DNA of 6,061 bases from Nanohaloarchaea archaeon SW_4_43_9 (GTDB lineage: Archaea > Nanohalarchaeota > Nanosalinia > Nanosalinales > Nanosalinaceae), in the NCBI GenBank assembly GCA_003009815.1, contig PXPD01000025.1, forward strand, positions 1 to 6,061, given 5' to 3'. The translations under genes and the position numbers were made by a program. This document shows, piece by piece, positions 1 to 5,238 of this stretch. The notes under the pieces were generated by a model. That model was not told the origin of the DNA. It saw only the letters and a list, made by a program, of their open reading frames with translations, and did not search any database. Position 1 is the stretch's first letter. Every line of letters begins with the position of its first letter.

Positions 1-989
1 ACAGCGTCAGGAACTACCTGAAACATACAGCTATCATGAATCCTTACGCCAGGGTAGTACTCAGAGAACCAAGCGGAAACAAAATTGAATATCCGAGAGT
101 TTCAAAAGAACTTCCGGAGAAACCGAAAGAGATCAAGCCACACTTACATGGAGTAGAGCTTGGAGTCGTAATGAGGATGGTAGAAAACTCCTCTGCTAGA
201 ACAGTATCCAGCTTCCTGCAGCAGGAGTTCACAAGAGTAGGTAGAACAAGCGCCCAGGATATATGTGAGGAAGCAGACATAGATGATGGCAGGAGGCCGA
301 ACACACTGAATAAGGATGAGATCGAAGAATTACTCGATGCAGCGGAAAGAGTGAAACTGCAGTCCCCTCCGACCGACTGTCTTTCACCGATAGGTGAGGA
401 TCTGGTGCTCAAGGGACTGGAGAAAGAGCTCAATCCGGAGTTCTCCACAGCTATCACAAGAAAACCGACTGTCTACAACGGAAAACCCTTCGTTGTGGAA
501 TGCGGGCTTGCGTGGGGAGGAGATATTGATGAAGAAGGAAGCTTTGATGAGTTGAGATATGCTAACAAGGTTCCGCTTCTGTATAAGAAATCGGCCTGTG
601 TAACTACGAAGGCTATAGAGGAAGTCTCCTGGAACCGTTACAACATTTCCCAGACAGGAAACCGGCCTCAGGGAGAGCTATATATTCTGGTTCACATTGC
701 ATCTGTCTGGGTGCCTTTCACATCTGAGGGTAAGGAGGCGATCGCCAACTACGATCCTATCCGGAAAGAAATGAAGCTCGCTCTTCAGGAGGCAGGAAGA
801 AAGCTGGGAAGATATATTGGCAGAAAAGAGAAAAAAGAAATCCAGGAGAAGAAAAGGAGACAGTTGACATCCTACGCAGAAGAGATGGGCCCAGCGATTG
901 CAGAGCTCGCAGGAAAAGGCGACCCTGATGAAATTGAAAACCAGATACAGAAAATGGTTCAGGAAGACTATAACCCTGAACAGCTTTAG
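1..989 (+). CDS. top6B: DNA topoisomerase VI subunit B, C-terminal part (gene cut by window start)
   Basis: This is the ATPase subunit of the type IIB topoisomerase, which relaxes and decatenates DNA as an A2B2 complex. The reading frame is open from base 3 through the window edge; the ATG at 36 is internal, because the upstream codons read SVRNYLKHTAI, a family sequence just before INPYA-like residues. The N-terminal GHKL ATP-binding domain is therefore outside the window. Visible parts are the helix-two-turn-helix region (about 138-285, starting PHLHGVE), then the transducer domain with the conserved PPTDCLSPIGE stretch (366-398) and RYANKVPLLY (555-584), whose lysine is probably the ATP-contacting switch lysine of the family. 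The tail after about base 810 is charged and helical. It ends 14 bases before top6A, so the two are almost certainly co-transcribed. Identification is by recognised family motifs, not by a search. Confidence 0.95.
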   Translation, partial: SVRNYLKHTAIMNPYARVVLREPSGNKIEYPRVSKELPEKPKEIKPHLHGVELGVVMRMVENSSARTVSSFLQQEFTRVGRTSAQDICEEADIDDGRRPNTLNKDEIEELLDAAERVKLQSPPTDCLSPIGEDLVLKGLEKELNPEFSTAITRKPTVYNGKPFVVECGLAWGGDIDEEGSFDELRYANKVPLLYKKSACVTTKAIEEVSWNRYNISQTGNRPQGELYILVHIASVWVPFTSEGKEAIANYDPIRKEMKLALQEAGRKLGRYIGRKEKKEIQEKKRRQLTSYAEEMGPAIAELAGKGDPDEIENQIQKMVQEDYNPEQL

Positions 990-997
990 AGGGTGAT
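989..997 (+). promoter_or_regulatory. Shine-Dalgarno site of top6A
   Basis: GAGGGTGAT overlaps the last base of the top6B stop codon and lies 6 bases before the top6A ATG. It matches the archaeal anti-Shine-Dalgarno sequence well and fixes the top6A start at 1004. A similar AGGTGAT precedes the aldo-keto reductase gene. Confidence 0.8.
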
Positions 998-1003
998 TTT
1001 TGA

Positions 1004-2134
1004 ATGCCAAAGAAAGATTTAGCAAACGACGAGAAGACATTAGATCGGTTAACACATCTCGGTAAGAAACTGGTTAACCAGTTAAATGACGAGAACGAGG
1101 AAAATCTTACAATCGACACACAGGTAAGATCCAAGTCAAATGTTCACTACAATGAGGAAGAGGGAAGGCTCTCCCTTGGAGACAGTTACTCGACAAGAAA
1201 GTTCCTGAACATCAGTCATGCCAGGAAGTTTATGCAGACAACACTAGTCGCGAATAAAGCAAAGGAGCTTGTGGAATCGGGTAGGACTGCATCAATCAGA
1301 GAAGTATACTACCAGCTGAAGCACTCGGTTCCCGGACTGGATGAAAACACTTTCGAGGATCAGGATGAATCCAACAATGTCGTAGTCGATATTGAGACAG
1401 CGACAGGAGCAATCAGAGAGGACCTGCATCTGTTTGCAGAACCGAAAGGAAGGCTTTTCGGCCCTATAACAATCAATGATTCAGGAGACTCGATTGACTG
1501 CATGGCTATGGGAACCTCTGGACTTGCGATCCCATCTATTGTGGATCATTACGAGTTTGAAGAGCACTCCGCTGACTTCATCATGGTAGTCGAGACCTCC
1601 GCTATGGTCAACCGGCTGGTTGAAGAAGACTTCCACAAGGATCACAACGCCATCCTGATAGGTACAGGTGGTCAACCGGCTAGAGGAGCAAGAAGACTCA
1701 TCAATATAATGCATAACAGGCTTGATCTGCCGGTCTATGTGTTCTGCGACGGCGACCCATGGGGATACTACATCTACTCGGTTCTCAAATCGGGATCAAT
1801 GAGTCTCGCATTCCAGTCAGACCGACTGGCAACACCTAGCGCAAAACTTATCGGTATGACAATGGAAGACATTGAGGAGTACGGTCTCGAGCATGTAACA
1901 GAGGACCTGAAAGGGAAACCGAAGGACTCAGGAGGCCCGACAAAAGACTACAAAAGAATTCACGACGTTATGGAGTACGACTGGATGCAGAAAGATGAAT
2001 GGCAGAAACAGTTCCAGAAAATGCTGGATAAAGGAGTCAGAGTTGAGCAGCAGGCCCTTGCATCACAGAGCCTTGAGTTCGTGGCAAATGAGTACCTTCC
2101 ACAGAAGATAGAGAACGAGGAATTCCTGGATTAA
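1004..2134 (+). CDS. top6A: DNA topoisomerase VI subunit A (Spo11-type DNA cleavage subunit)
   Basis: This 376-residue subunit makes the double-strand break during type IIB topoisomerase action and is the archaeal relative of Spo11. The length is normal for the family. The winged-helix (CAP-like) domain carries REVYYQ at 99-104; by alignment with Spo11 RDIFYS the DNA-attacking tyrosine is Y103. The Toprim domain follows, with the metal-binding acids E197 (in VVETSAM) and D249/D251 (in FCDGDPWG). All three fall at the numbers I recall for the Methanocaldococcus jannaschii enzyme, so the protein lacks large insertions and should be active. The ATG at 1004 is preceded by a strong Shine-Dalgarno site and lies just after top6B, as expected for subunits made in fixed ratio. 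The first 60 or so residues are charged and poorly conserved. No clear terminator follows the TAA. Confidence 0.96.
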   Translation: MPKKDLANDEKTLDRLTHLGKKLVNQLNDENEENLTIDTQVRSKSNVHYNEEEGRLSLGDSYSTRKFLNISHARKFMQTTLVANKAKELVESGRTASIREVYYQLKHSVPGLDENTFEDQDESNNVVVDIETATGAIREDLHLFAEPKGRLFGPITINDSGDSIDCMAMGTSGLAIPSIVDHYEFEEHSADFIMVVETSAMVNRLVEEDFHKDHNAILIGTGGQPARGARRLINIMHNRLDLPVYVFCDGDPWGYYIYSVLKSGSMSLAFQSDRLATPSAKLIGMTMEDIEEYGLEHVTEDLKGKPKDSGGPTKDYKRIHDVMEYDWMQKDEWQKQFQKMLDKGVRVEQQALASQSLEFVANEYLPQKIENEEFLD

Positions 2135-2170
2135 GGCGGGCGTTATCGGGGTTAGTGAGGTAAAAAGCCA

Positions 2171-2187
2171 TAAGTTAATGTAACTTA
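2171..2187. repeat. short inverted repeat downstream of top6A
   Basis: TAAGTTA and TAACTTA are perfect 7-base arms around the spacer ATG. The three-base loop is tight for an RNA hairpin and no T-run follows, so a protein-binding dyad is as likely as a terminator. It lies 37 bases after the top6A stop and about 40 bases before the TATA-like box of tRNA-Asn. The rest of the 2135-2260 spacer shows no gene. Confidence 0.4.
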
Positions 2188-2227
2188 GCTCATAATGAAT
2201 ACTTCAGCAAGTTTTCAGTAGGATTGG

Positions 2228-2236
2228 TTTAAAAAT
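2228..2236 (+). promoter_or_regulatory. TATA-like box of tRNA-Asn
   Basis: TTTAAAAAT is centred about 29 bases before the tRNA 5' end at 2261, the spacing expected for an archaeal TATA box with a start a few bases before the mature tRNA. It is the best match in the spacer. Confidence 0.6.
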
Positions 2237-2237
2237 C

Positions 2238-2253
2238 TCATCTATCCAGATGA
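2238..2253. repeat. inverted repeat in the tRNA-Asn promoter
   Basis: TCATCT and AGATGA are perfect 6-base arms around ATCC, lying between the TATA-like box and the tRNA 5' end. It could be an operator, or chance; a dyad this short is weak evidence alone. Confidence 0.35.
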
Positions 2254-2260
2254 TCATAAA

Positions 2261-2414
2261 GCCCAGGTAGCTCAGTAGGTAGAGCGCCACGCTGTTAAAC
2301 TTCACAAGAACTCAATCATGTTAAGCCATGTTCTACATGGCTTTCGGAAGCAAATAGACTTCCGTGAAGTCGCAGTATACGTGGCGGTCCCAGGTTCGAA
2401 TCCTGGTCTGGGCG
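2261..2414 (+). tRNA. tRNA-Asn (anticodon GTT), intron-containing
   Basis: The two exons give a complete 73-nt cloverleaf. Acceptor GCCCAGG pairs with TCTGGGC (2407-2413, G-U at the last pair). The D arm is GCTC/GAGC (2270-2285), the anticodon stem is CCACG (2287-2291) with CGTGG (2380-2384), and the T arm is CCAGG-TTCGAAT-CCTGG (2390-2406). The anticodon is GTT at 2294-2296 in a loop C-T-GTT-A-A. The discriminator base is G2414, usual for archaeal tRNA-Asn, and CCA is not encoded. The 3' anticodon stem strand lies 81 bases further on than in an uninterrupted gene, so an intron must be removed after position 37. The mature 3' end is only 2 bases from the stop codon of the convergent 110-aa gene. 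Confidence 0.95.
2298..2378 (+). other. tRNA-Asn intron (81 nt) with a folded core
   Basis: This is the intron at the canonical 37/38 position; 2299-2379 would give the same mature tRNA. A closing stem ACTTCAC (2299-2305) pairs with GTGAAGT (2364-2370). Inside lie two hairpins: AAGCCATG/CATGGCTT with loop TTCTA (2323-2343) and GGAAG/CTTCC with an 8-nt loop (2346-2363), giving a three-way-junction shape. The splice motif is a relaxed bulge-helix-bulge. Central pairs are C2292-G2375, T2293-A2374, G2294-C2373 and T2295-G2372; TAA (2296-2298) is unpaired on the 5' side, TATA (2376-2379) on the 3' side, with an extra unpaired C2371. It is too short for a homing endonuclease, and I see no box C/D pair. 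Confidence 0.85.
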
Positions 2415-2416
2415 AT

Positions 2417-2749
2417 TCATTCTGCTGCAAGTTTCTGTGCTTCTGTAAATTCTTCCGTGATTTCTTCCAACTGCTTGGTATAGTTTTCCCATGCTTCTTC
2501 CATTGAGTTGTAGTATATTTTAGGGTTCAAGCCGGTGCAGGATCTTGAGTTGAGATCTGTCACACCGTACTCCACAAAGTAACTCTCTTCCTTCAGACTG
2601 AAGTCAATTTGCATGTCAATGTAGAGATTTTCGTTTTCTATCTGTCTTGAATCCCGGAACTTGTAAATAGCGTTTATTATCCTGTCTATGTCCTCATACA
2701 TCAGCAATACATAATTATTTTCTAAGATTTTTAACTCATTCAGCTCCAC
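2417..2749 (-). CDS. hypothetical protein, 110 aa, acidic
   Basis: I do not recognise a family. The protein is soluble-looking, with no signal peptide or membrane segment. An N-terminal strand-like stretch (NNYVLLMYED, about residues 11-20) leads into a helix. Alternating hydrophobic residues around 43-65 suggest beta strands, and an acidic helical tail (about 80-110) could form a coiled coil. The longest frame starts with GTG at 2749, overlapping the last 10 bases of the upstream aldo-keto reductase gene and suggesting translational coupling. An alternative ATG at 2701 (94 aa) lies about 27 bases after a TATA-like TTAAAAATC (2724-2732 on this strand), so a separate leaderless message is possible. 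The gene ends 2 bases from tRNA-Asn, transcribed towards it. The clean frame and acidic composition support a real gene; function is unknown. Confidence 0.65.
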   Translation of the reverse strand: MELNELKILENNYVLLMYEDIDRIINAIYKFRDSRQIENENLYIDMQIDFSLKEESYFVEYGVTDLNSRSCTGLNPKIYYNSMEEAWENYTKQLEEITEEFTEAQKLAAE

Positions 2750-3555
2750 GGCCCGAAGTCAGGATCTACTTTTCTGTCTCCTTGTGCAAGCTCTGAGATC
2801 GTTTCCATTTGCTGTTCAGTAAGTTTGAAGTCGAAGATATCCATGTTCTGCTGTATGTGTTCCTGTGATGCGGCTTTGGGTATTGCCGCGACATTGTTCT
2901 GCTGTATTAGCCAACTGAGTGAAACCTGAGCTGGCGACTTTCCATACTTTTCACCGATTTCCTGAAGCTTCTTGTTTTCGAGTATGTCTCCTCTAGCCAG
3001 TGGAGAGTACGCTGTCAGCATCATATTTTTCTCCCTACATTTCTCCAGTACCTTATCCTGTGAGAGGAAAGGATGGTACTCGACTTGGTTGGTTAGAAGT
3101 TCGCTGTCCGAATACCGTTCTGCTTGCTTCATCTGTTCCGGTGTAAAGTTGCTTATCCCGATGTTCCTTACTTTTCCTTCTTCCTCCAGCTCGTTCATTT
3201 CGGAGAGAACAGTCCTGAGATCCATTTCTTCAAAAGGCCAGTGTATCAACAAAAGGTCAACATACTCGGTTCTCAGTTTTTCTAGGCTTTCATTGACTGA
3301 ATCTTTCAGTCCTTGTTTATTCAGGTTGTCCCGCCAGACCTTTGTAGTAACCCAGATATCATCTCTATCAACATCCGATTCCTTAATTCCTCTACCTACT
3401 TGGGCTTCGTTCCCGTATATCTGGGCTGTGTCAATATGCCTGTAGCCGTTTTCCAGAGCTGTTTTAACACTTTCCACACACTCTTCTCCCTTTAACTGCC
3501 ATGTTCCGAATCCAAGAGCCGGTATTTTCTCGTCCTGAATCTCGATGTATTCCAT
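2740..3555 (-). CDS. aldo/keto reductase, AKR family
   Basis: This cytoplasmic enzyme is predicted to reduce aldehydes or ketones to alcohols using NAD(P)H. At 271 residues it has the usual length of the short prokaryotic members related to 2,5-diketo-D-gluconate reductase. The TIM-barrel landmarks are in order: GFGTWQ (15-20), the catalytic tetrad D42 (HIDTAQIYGNE), Y47, K72 (TTKVW) and H105 (LIHWP), then GISNF (133-137), NQVEYHP (156-162), AYSPLARG (182-189) and the cofactor loop IPKAASQEHI (225-234). The loop lacks the arginines that grip the NADPH phosphate in many relatives, so NADH use is possible. The ATG at 3555 is set by AGGTGAT 5 bases upstream. The real substrate cannot be told from sequence. 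It is the first gene of a likely two-gene unit with the 110-aa protein and diverges from the Nudix gene. Confidence 0.95.
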   Translation of the reverse strand: MEYIEIQDEKIPALGFGTWQLKGEECVESVKTALENGYRHIDTAQIYGNEAQVGRGIKESDVDRDDIWVTTKVWRDNLNKQGLKDSVNESLEKLRTEYVDLLLIHWPFEEMDLRTVLSEMNELEEEGKVRNIGISNFTPEQMKQAERYSDSELLTNQVEYHPFLSQDKVLEKCREKNMMLTAYSPLARGDILENKKLQEIGEKYGKSPAQVSLSWLIQQNNVAAIPKAASQEHIQQNMDIFDFKLTEQQMETISELAQGDRKVDPDFGPWS

Positions 3556-3560
3556 TTTTT

Positions 3561-3567
3561 ATCACCT
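3561..3567 (-). promoter_or_regulatory. Shine-Dalgarno site of the aldo/keto reductase gene
   Basis: AGGTGAT read on the minus strand lies 5 bases before the ATG at 3555. This shows the message has a leader, unlike the neighbouring Nudix gene, and supports the chosen start. Confidence 0.75.
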
Positions 3568-3572
3568 GTTTT

Positions 3573-3590
3573 GGAAAGTTGAGTCTTTCC
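3573..3590. repeat. inverted repeat in the divergent promoter region
   Basis: GGAAAG and CTTTCC are perfect 6-base arms around TTGAGT. It lies between the minus-strand TATA-like region (about 3592-3614) and the reductase Shine-Dalgarno site, where either a repressor operator or a leader hairpin next to the ribosome site would act. No regulator gene is adjacent. Confidence 0.4.
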
Positions 3591-3605
3591 TTTGAATAAA
3601 CTATC

Positions 3606-3614
3606 GTTTTAAAC
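3606..3614. promoter_or_regulatory. TATA-like box between the divergent reductase and Nudix genes
   Basis: GTTTTAAAC is nearly self-complementary and centred about 25 bases before the Nudix ATG at 3635, the spacing of a leaderless archaeal message. It could also serve the minus-strand reductase gene; a second candidate on that strand is GTTTATTC (3592-3599). Confidence 0.5.
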
Positions 3615-3634
3615 AACCAGATACAAGTTTAAGT

Positions 3635-4000
3635 ATGGTAGCAACCCAACTTTCTGGAAGTCTAATTGTACGAGATAAAAACCTTCTAATGATCTACAAC
3701 GAGGAATCCGATCAGTGGAATGTTCCCAACGGTAGAGGACGGAGAGGAGAACTCTCGGCTGATACCGCTGAAAGGATTGCAGAGGAACATACAGGATGCT
3801 CGTCGGATGCAACAAGGTATATGAGCAAGCTGAAGACAAGCTTTGAGGCAGAAGGTGAAGAGATTACATGGCAGCCCTACATGGTAGAGATTGAAGGTGA
3901 GCCGGAGAAAGCCGAATGGGTTAATCTTGGAGAAATCAATGCAGATCAGGTGGCGGAACCGCTCCAGAGTATCTTCGAGAAACTGAAGAACAAGCTCTAA
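3635..4000 (+). CDS. Nudix-fold protein with a degenerate Nudix box
   Basis: This small 121-residue protein has the layout of a Nudix hydrolase domain: an N-terminal strand (SGSLIVRDKNLLMIYN), W28-NVPNGRG in place of the usual W-x-LPGG, the box region, and a C-terminal AEWVNLGEI of the kind found late in the fold. The box aligns without gaps to G-x5-E-x7-R-E-U-x-E-E-x-G-U, starting at G33 with E39 and R47 in place. Two of the three main metal-binding glutamates are changed: the first is I48 and the last is H52, and only E51 remains. Hydrolysis of nucleoside diphosphate-linked compounds is therefore doubtful; a binding or regulatory role, or an atypical active site, is possible. The ATG follows a TATA-like box at leaderless spacing and there is no Shine-Dalgarno site. 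The stop overlaps that of the convergent deoxyhypusine synthase gene. Confidence 0.8.
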   Translation: MVATQLSGSLIVRDKNLLMIYNEESDQWNVPNGRGRRGELSADTAERIAEEHTGCSSDATRYMSKLKTSFEAEGEEITWQPYMVEIEGEPEKAEWVNLGEINADQVAEPLQSIFEKLKNKL

Positions 4001-5010
4001 ACTTCGTAGTTCTTGAATGCGGAGGCAACCAGTAGCGGTAATACAAGTGTTGCCTCAGCCTCTATCTGCGTATAATTTCTTGTTTTTTCTTTTATCTTCC
4101 CCCAGGAAACTGCTTCTTTAGGCGGGGCGCCTGAAAGCGATCCATCACCCTCCATCCCTGTGGAGATATATACTGCATAATCTGTTCCGCCTCTGAAAAG
4201 GTTGGACATGATTGCCTGATGTTTTGGAACACCGTCTCCTACCGCTATAATACCGGTTTTCTCTGCCTCAATAGCTTCGTGTATCAGTTTATCCCAGTCG
4301 TCCAGTATTTCAATGCCTATATCCGAGTCCACTTCTTGACGGTAGTAGAACATGTAGTCGCCGATTTCTGCATCAATTAATGCGGGACAGAAAACCGGGA
4401 TGTCGTTTTCATAGGAGTGATAGAGGAAAGAATCCTTCTCGTTCATTTCCTCATCTTCACCGACCTTTCTCCCGAGTTCCCTAGCAACTTCTGTCGGCTC
4501 TCTCAGCTTTTTCTCGTCGAAGAATTCCGGGAAGAAGTTTTCGTTCAGCCAGCTCTCAAGCCAGACATAGTTATCGGATTCGATATAGATATTCCCGAGC
4601 CTGTTGATCCCTTTTTCCCTTAGATCTGCCTCGTCGGCATCCCATTCTCCCATTTTGAACGGCTTGGCTGTCTTGATGACATCTTCGGTATGAGAACCAG
4701 AACTTGTTATTATTACATCGACAAAGCCCTCTCTCGCAAGGTAAGCAACTGCTTCTCTCAGCCCTGACGAGATGATGTTGGAAGTAAAGGTCAGGAATAT
4801 CTTGGCATCTTCATCTCTCATCTCTTTTACGAGATCAATTGCTTCTTTCAGGTGTGATGCCTGAAATCCTGTTGTAGAGTAGCTTTCCAGCATCTCTTCA
4901 AAGTCAAATTCTCCTCTAAAGTTGTATCCTTCAACCTTCTCTCCTTTATGCGATTCCTCTGTTCCCGGAATCACATGCTTCCGCGTGTCTTCGTTTTTTC
5001 CTTCTGTCAC
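3997..5010 (-). CDS. dys: deoxyhypusine synthase
   Basis: The enzyme transfers an aminobutyl group, normally from spermidine with NAD, to one lysine of translation factor aIF5A, the first step of hypusine formation. The 337 residues show family landmarks in order: STTGFQASHL (45-54), TSNIISSGLRE (76-86, NAD site), TSSGSHTEDVIK (102-113), RLGNIYI (137-143), CPALIDAEIGD (208-218), VGDGVPKH (257-264), and the signature EAVSWGKI with catalytic K305, equal to human K329. E109, D213, D218, H264, E299 and W303 match human residues E137, D238, D243, H288, E323 and W327. Human D316 is replaced by L292. The first in-frame start is GTG at 5010, with no ATG before the conserved core and no Shine-Dalgarno site; GTG at 4974 is an alternative. 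The aIF5A gene is not in the window. Confidence 0.96.
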   Translation of the reverse strand: MTEGKNEDTRKHVIPGTEESHKGEKVEGYNFRGEFDFEEMLESYSTTGFQASHLKEAIDLVKEMRDEDAKIFLTFTSNIISSGLREAVAYLAREGFVDVIITSSGSHTEDVIKTAKPFKMGEWDADEADLREKGINRLGNIYIESDNYVWLESWLNENFFPEFFDEKKLREPTEVARELGRKVGEDEEMNEKDSFLYHSYENDIPVFCPALIDAEIGDYMFYYRQEVDSDIGIEILDDWDKLIHEAIEAEKTGIIAVGDGVPKHQAIMSNLFRGGTDYAVYISTGMEGDGSLSGAPPKEAVSWGKIKEKTRNYTQIEAEATLVLPLLVASAFKNYEV

Positions 5011-5026
5011 AGAAATATAGTTTGAC

Positions 5027-5037
5027 TAAAATTTTAT
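5027..5037 (-). promoter_or_regulatory. TATA-like box of the deoxyhypusine synthase gene
   Basis: ATAAAATTTTA on the minus strand is centred 22 bases before the GTG at 5010. That is a little short for a leaderless start there, which leaves the exact transcription and translation starts uncertain. Confidence 0.4.
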
Positions 5038-5060
5038 GTACTGACTGAAATCTGAGAGGT

Positions 5061-5070
5061 TTTATTCTTA
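5061..5070 (+). promoter_or_regulatory. possible TATA-like box for a leader plus tRNA-Phe
   Basis: TTTATTCTTA is the best plus-strand AT-rich element in this spacer. The stretch about 26 bases before tRNA-Phe (around 5123) is GC-rich and not TATA-like, so transcription may begin near 5090 and include about 58 bases of leader. This is inference from spacing only. Confidence 0.35.
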
Positions 5071-5079
5071 AGATTCACC

Positions 5080-5133
5080 TTTCAACTGAAAAATGTTGAA
5101 ACGCATTTCTGTAATGCGTTGCTGCGTGTCAAC
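5080..5133. repeat. overlapping inverted repeats upstream of tRNA-Phe
   Basis: Three pairings can be read. TTTCAAC (5080-5086) pairs with GTTGAAA (5095-5101). AACGCATT (5100-5107) pairs with AATGCGTT (5113-5120) around the loop TCTGT. GTTGA (5095-5099) pairs with TCAAC (5129-5133), enclosing the second hairpin. The first and third share GTTGA and are mutually exclusive. The 5011-5148 spacer contains no gene I can support. Confidence 0.6.
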
Positions 5134-5148
5134 TTAGCGTAACGAGTT

Positions 5149-5222
5149 GGCTGAGTAGCTCAATCTGGGAGAGCGATGCACTGAAGATGCATAGGTTCCC
5201 GGTTCAAATCCGGGCTCGGCCA
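5149..5222 (+). tRNA. tRNA-Phe (anticodon GAA)
   Basis: A full 74-nt cloverleaf is present. Acceptor GGCTGAG pairs with CTCGGCC (5215-5221, one G-U). The D arm is GCTC/GAGC (5158-5174), the anticodon stem ATGCA/TGCAT (5176-5192) with loop CTGAAGA, and the T arm CCCGG-TTCAAAT-CCGGG (5198-5214). The anticodon is GAA at 5183-5185, G37 follows it as usual for tRNA-Phe, and the discriminator base is A5222. CCA is not encoded and there is no intron. The 3' end faces the stop codon of the 67-aa gene 16 bases away. Confidence 0.97.
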
Positions 5223-5238
5223 TACAGTTCTAAGAATG

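Noticed and set aside
36..38. ATG at 36 as the start of a short separate gene
   Set aside because: The frame stays open to the window edge and the upstream codons match topoisomerase VI subunit B, so this methionine is internal.
44..457. Minus-strand open frame of 137 codons opposite top6B
   Set aside because: It is antisense to conserved topoisomerase VI sequence, and its Ser-rich product mirrors the Glu/Arg-rich coding strand.
678..1134. Two overlapping minus-strand open frames opposite the top6B/top6A junction
   Set aside because: Both are antisense to well-identified genes; their Phe/Leu/Ser-rich products come from reading Lys/Glu codons backwards and do not form true membrane proteins.
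2298..2378. tRNA-Asn intron as a mobile intron or guide RNA
   Set aside because: It is too short to encode an endonuclease, and no C/D or H/ACA box pair is visible.
2318..2506. Plus-strand open frame of 62 codons crossing the tRNA-Asn intron and 3' exon
   Set aside because: It lies over a perfectly folded tRNA and then runs antisense to the 110-aa gene; the product resembles no protein and is an artefact of the tRNA sequence.
2972..3495. Plus-strand open frames opposite the aldo/keto reductase
   Set aside because: They are antisense to all the catalytic motifs of the reductase, and no ribosome site or promoter supports them.
3609..3839. Minus-strand open frame opposite the Nudix gene
   Set aside because: The plus-strand frame has a recognisable Nudix layout and a promoter at the right distance; the opposite frame has neither.
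4417..4623. Plus-strand open frame opposite deoxyhypusine synthase
   Set aside because: It is a shadow of a conserved gene with no start signals.
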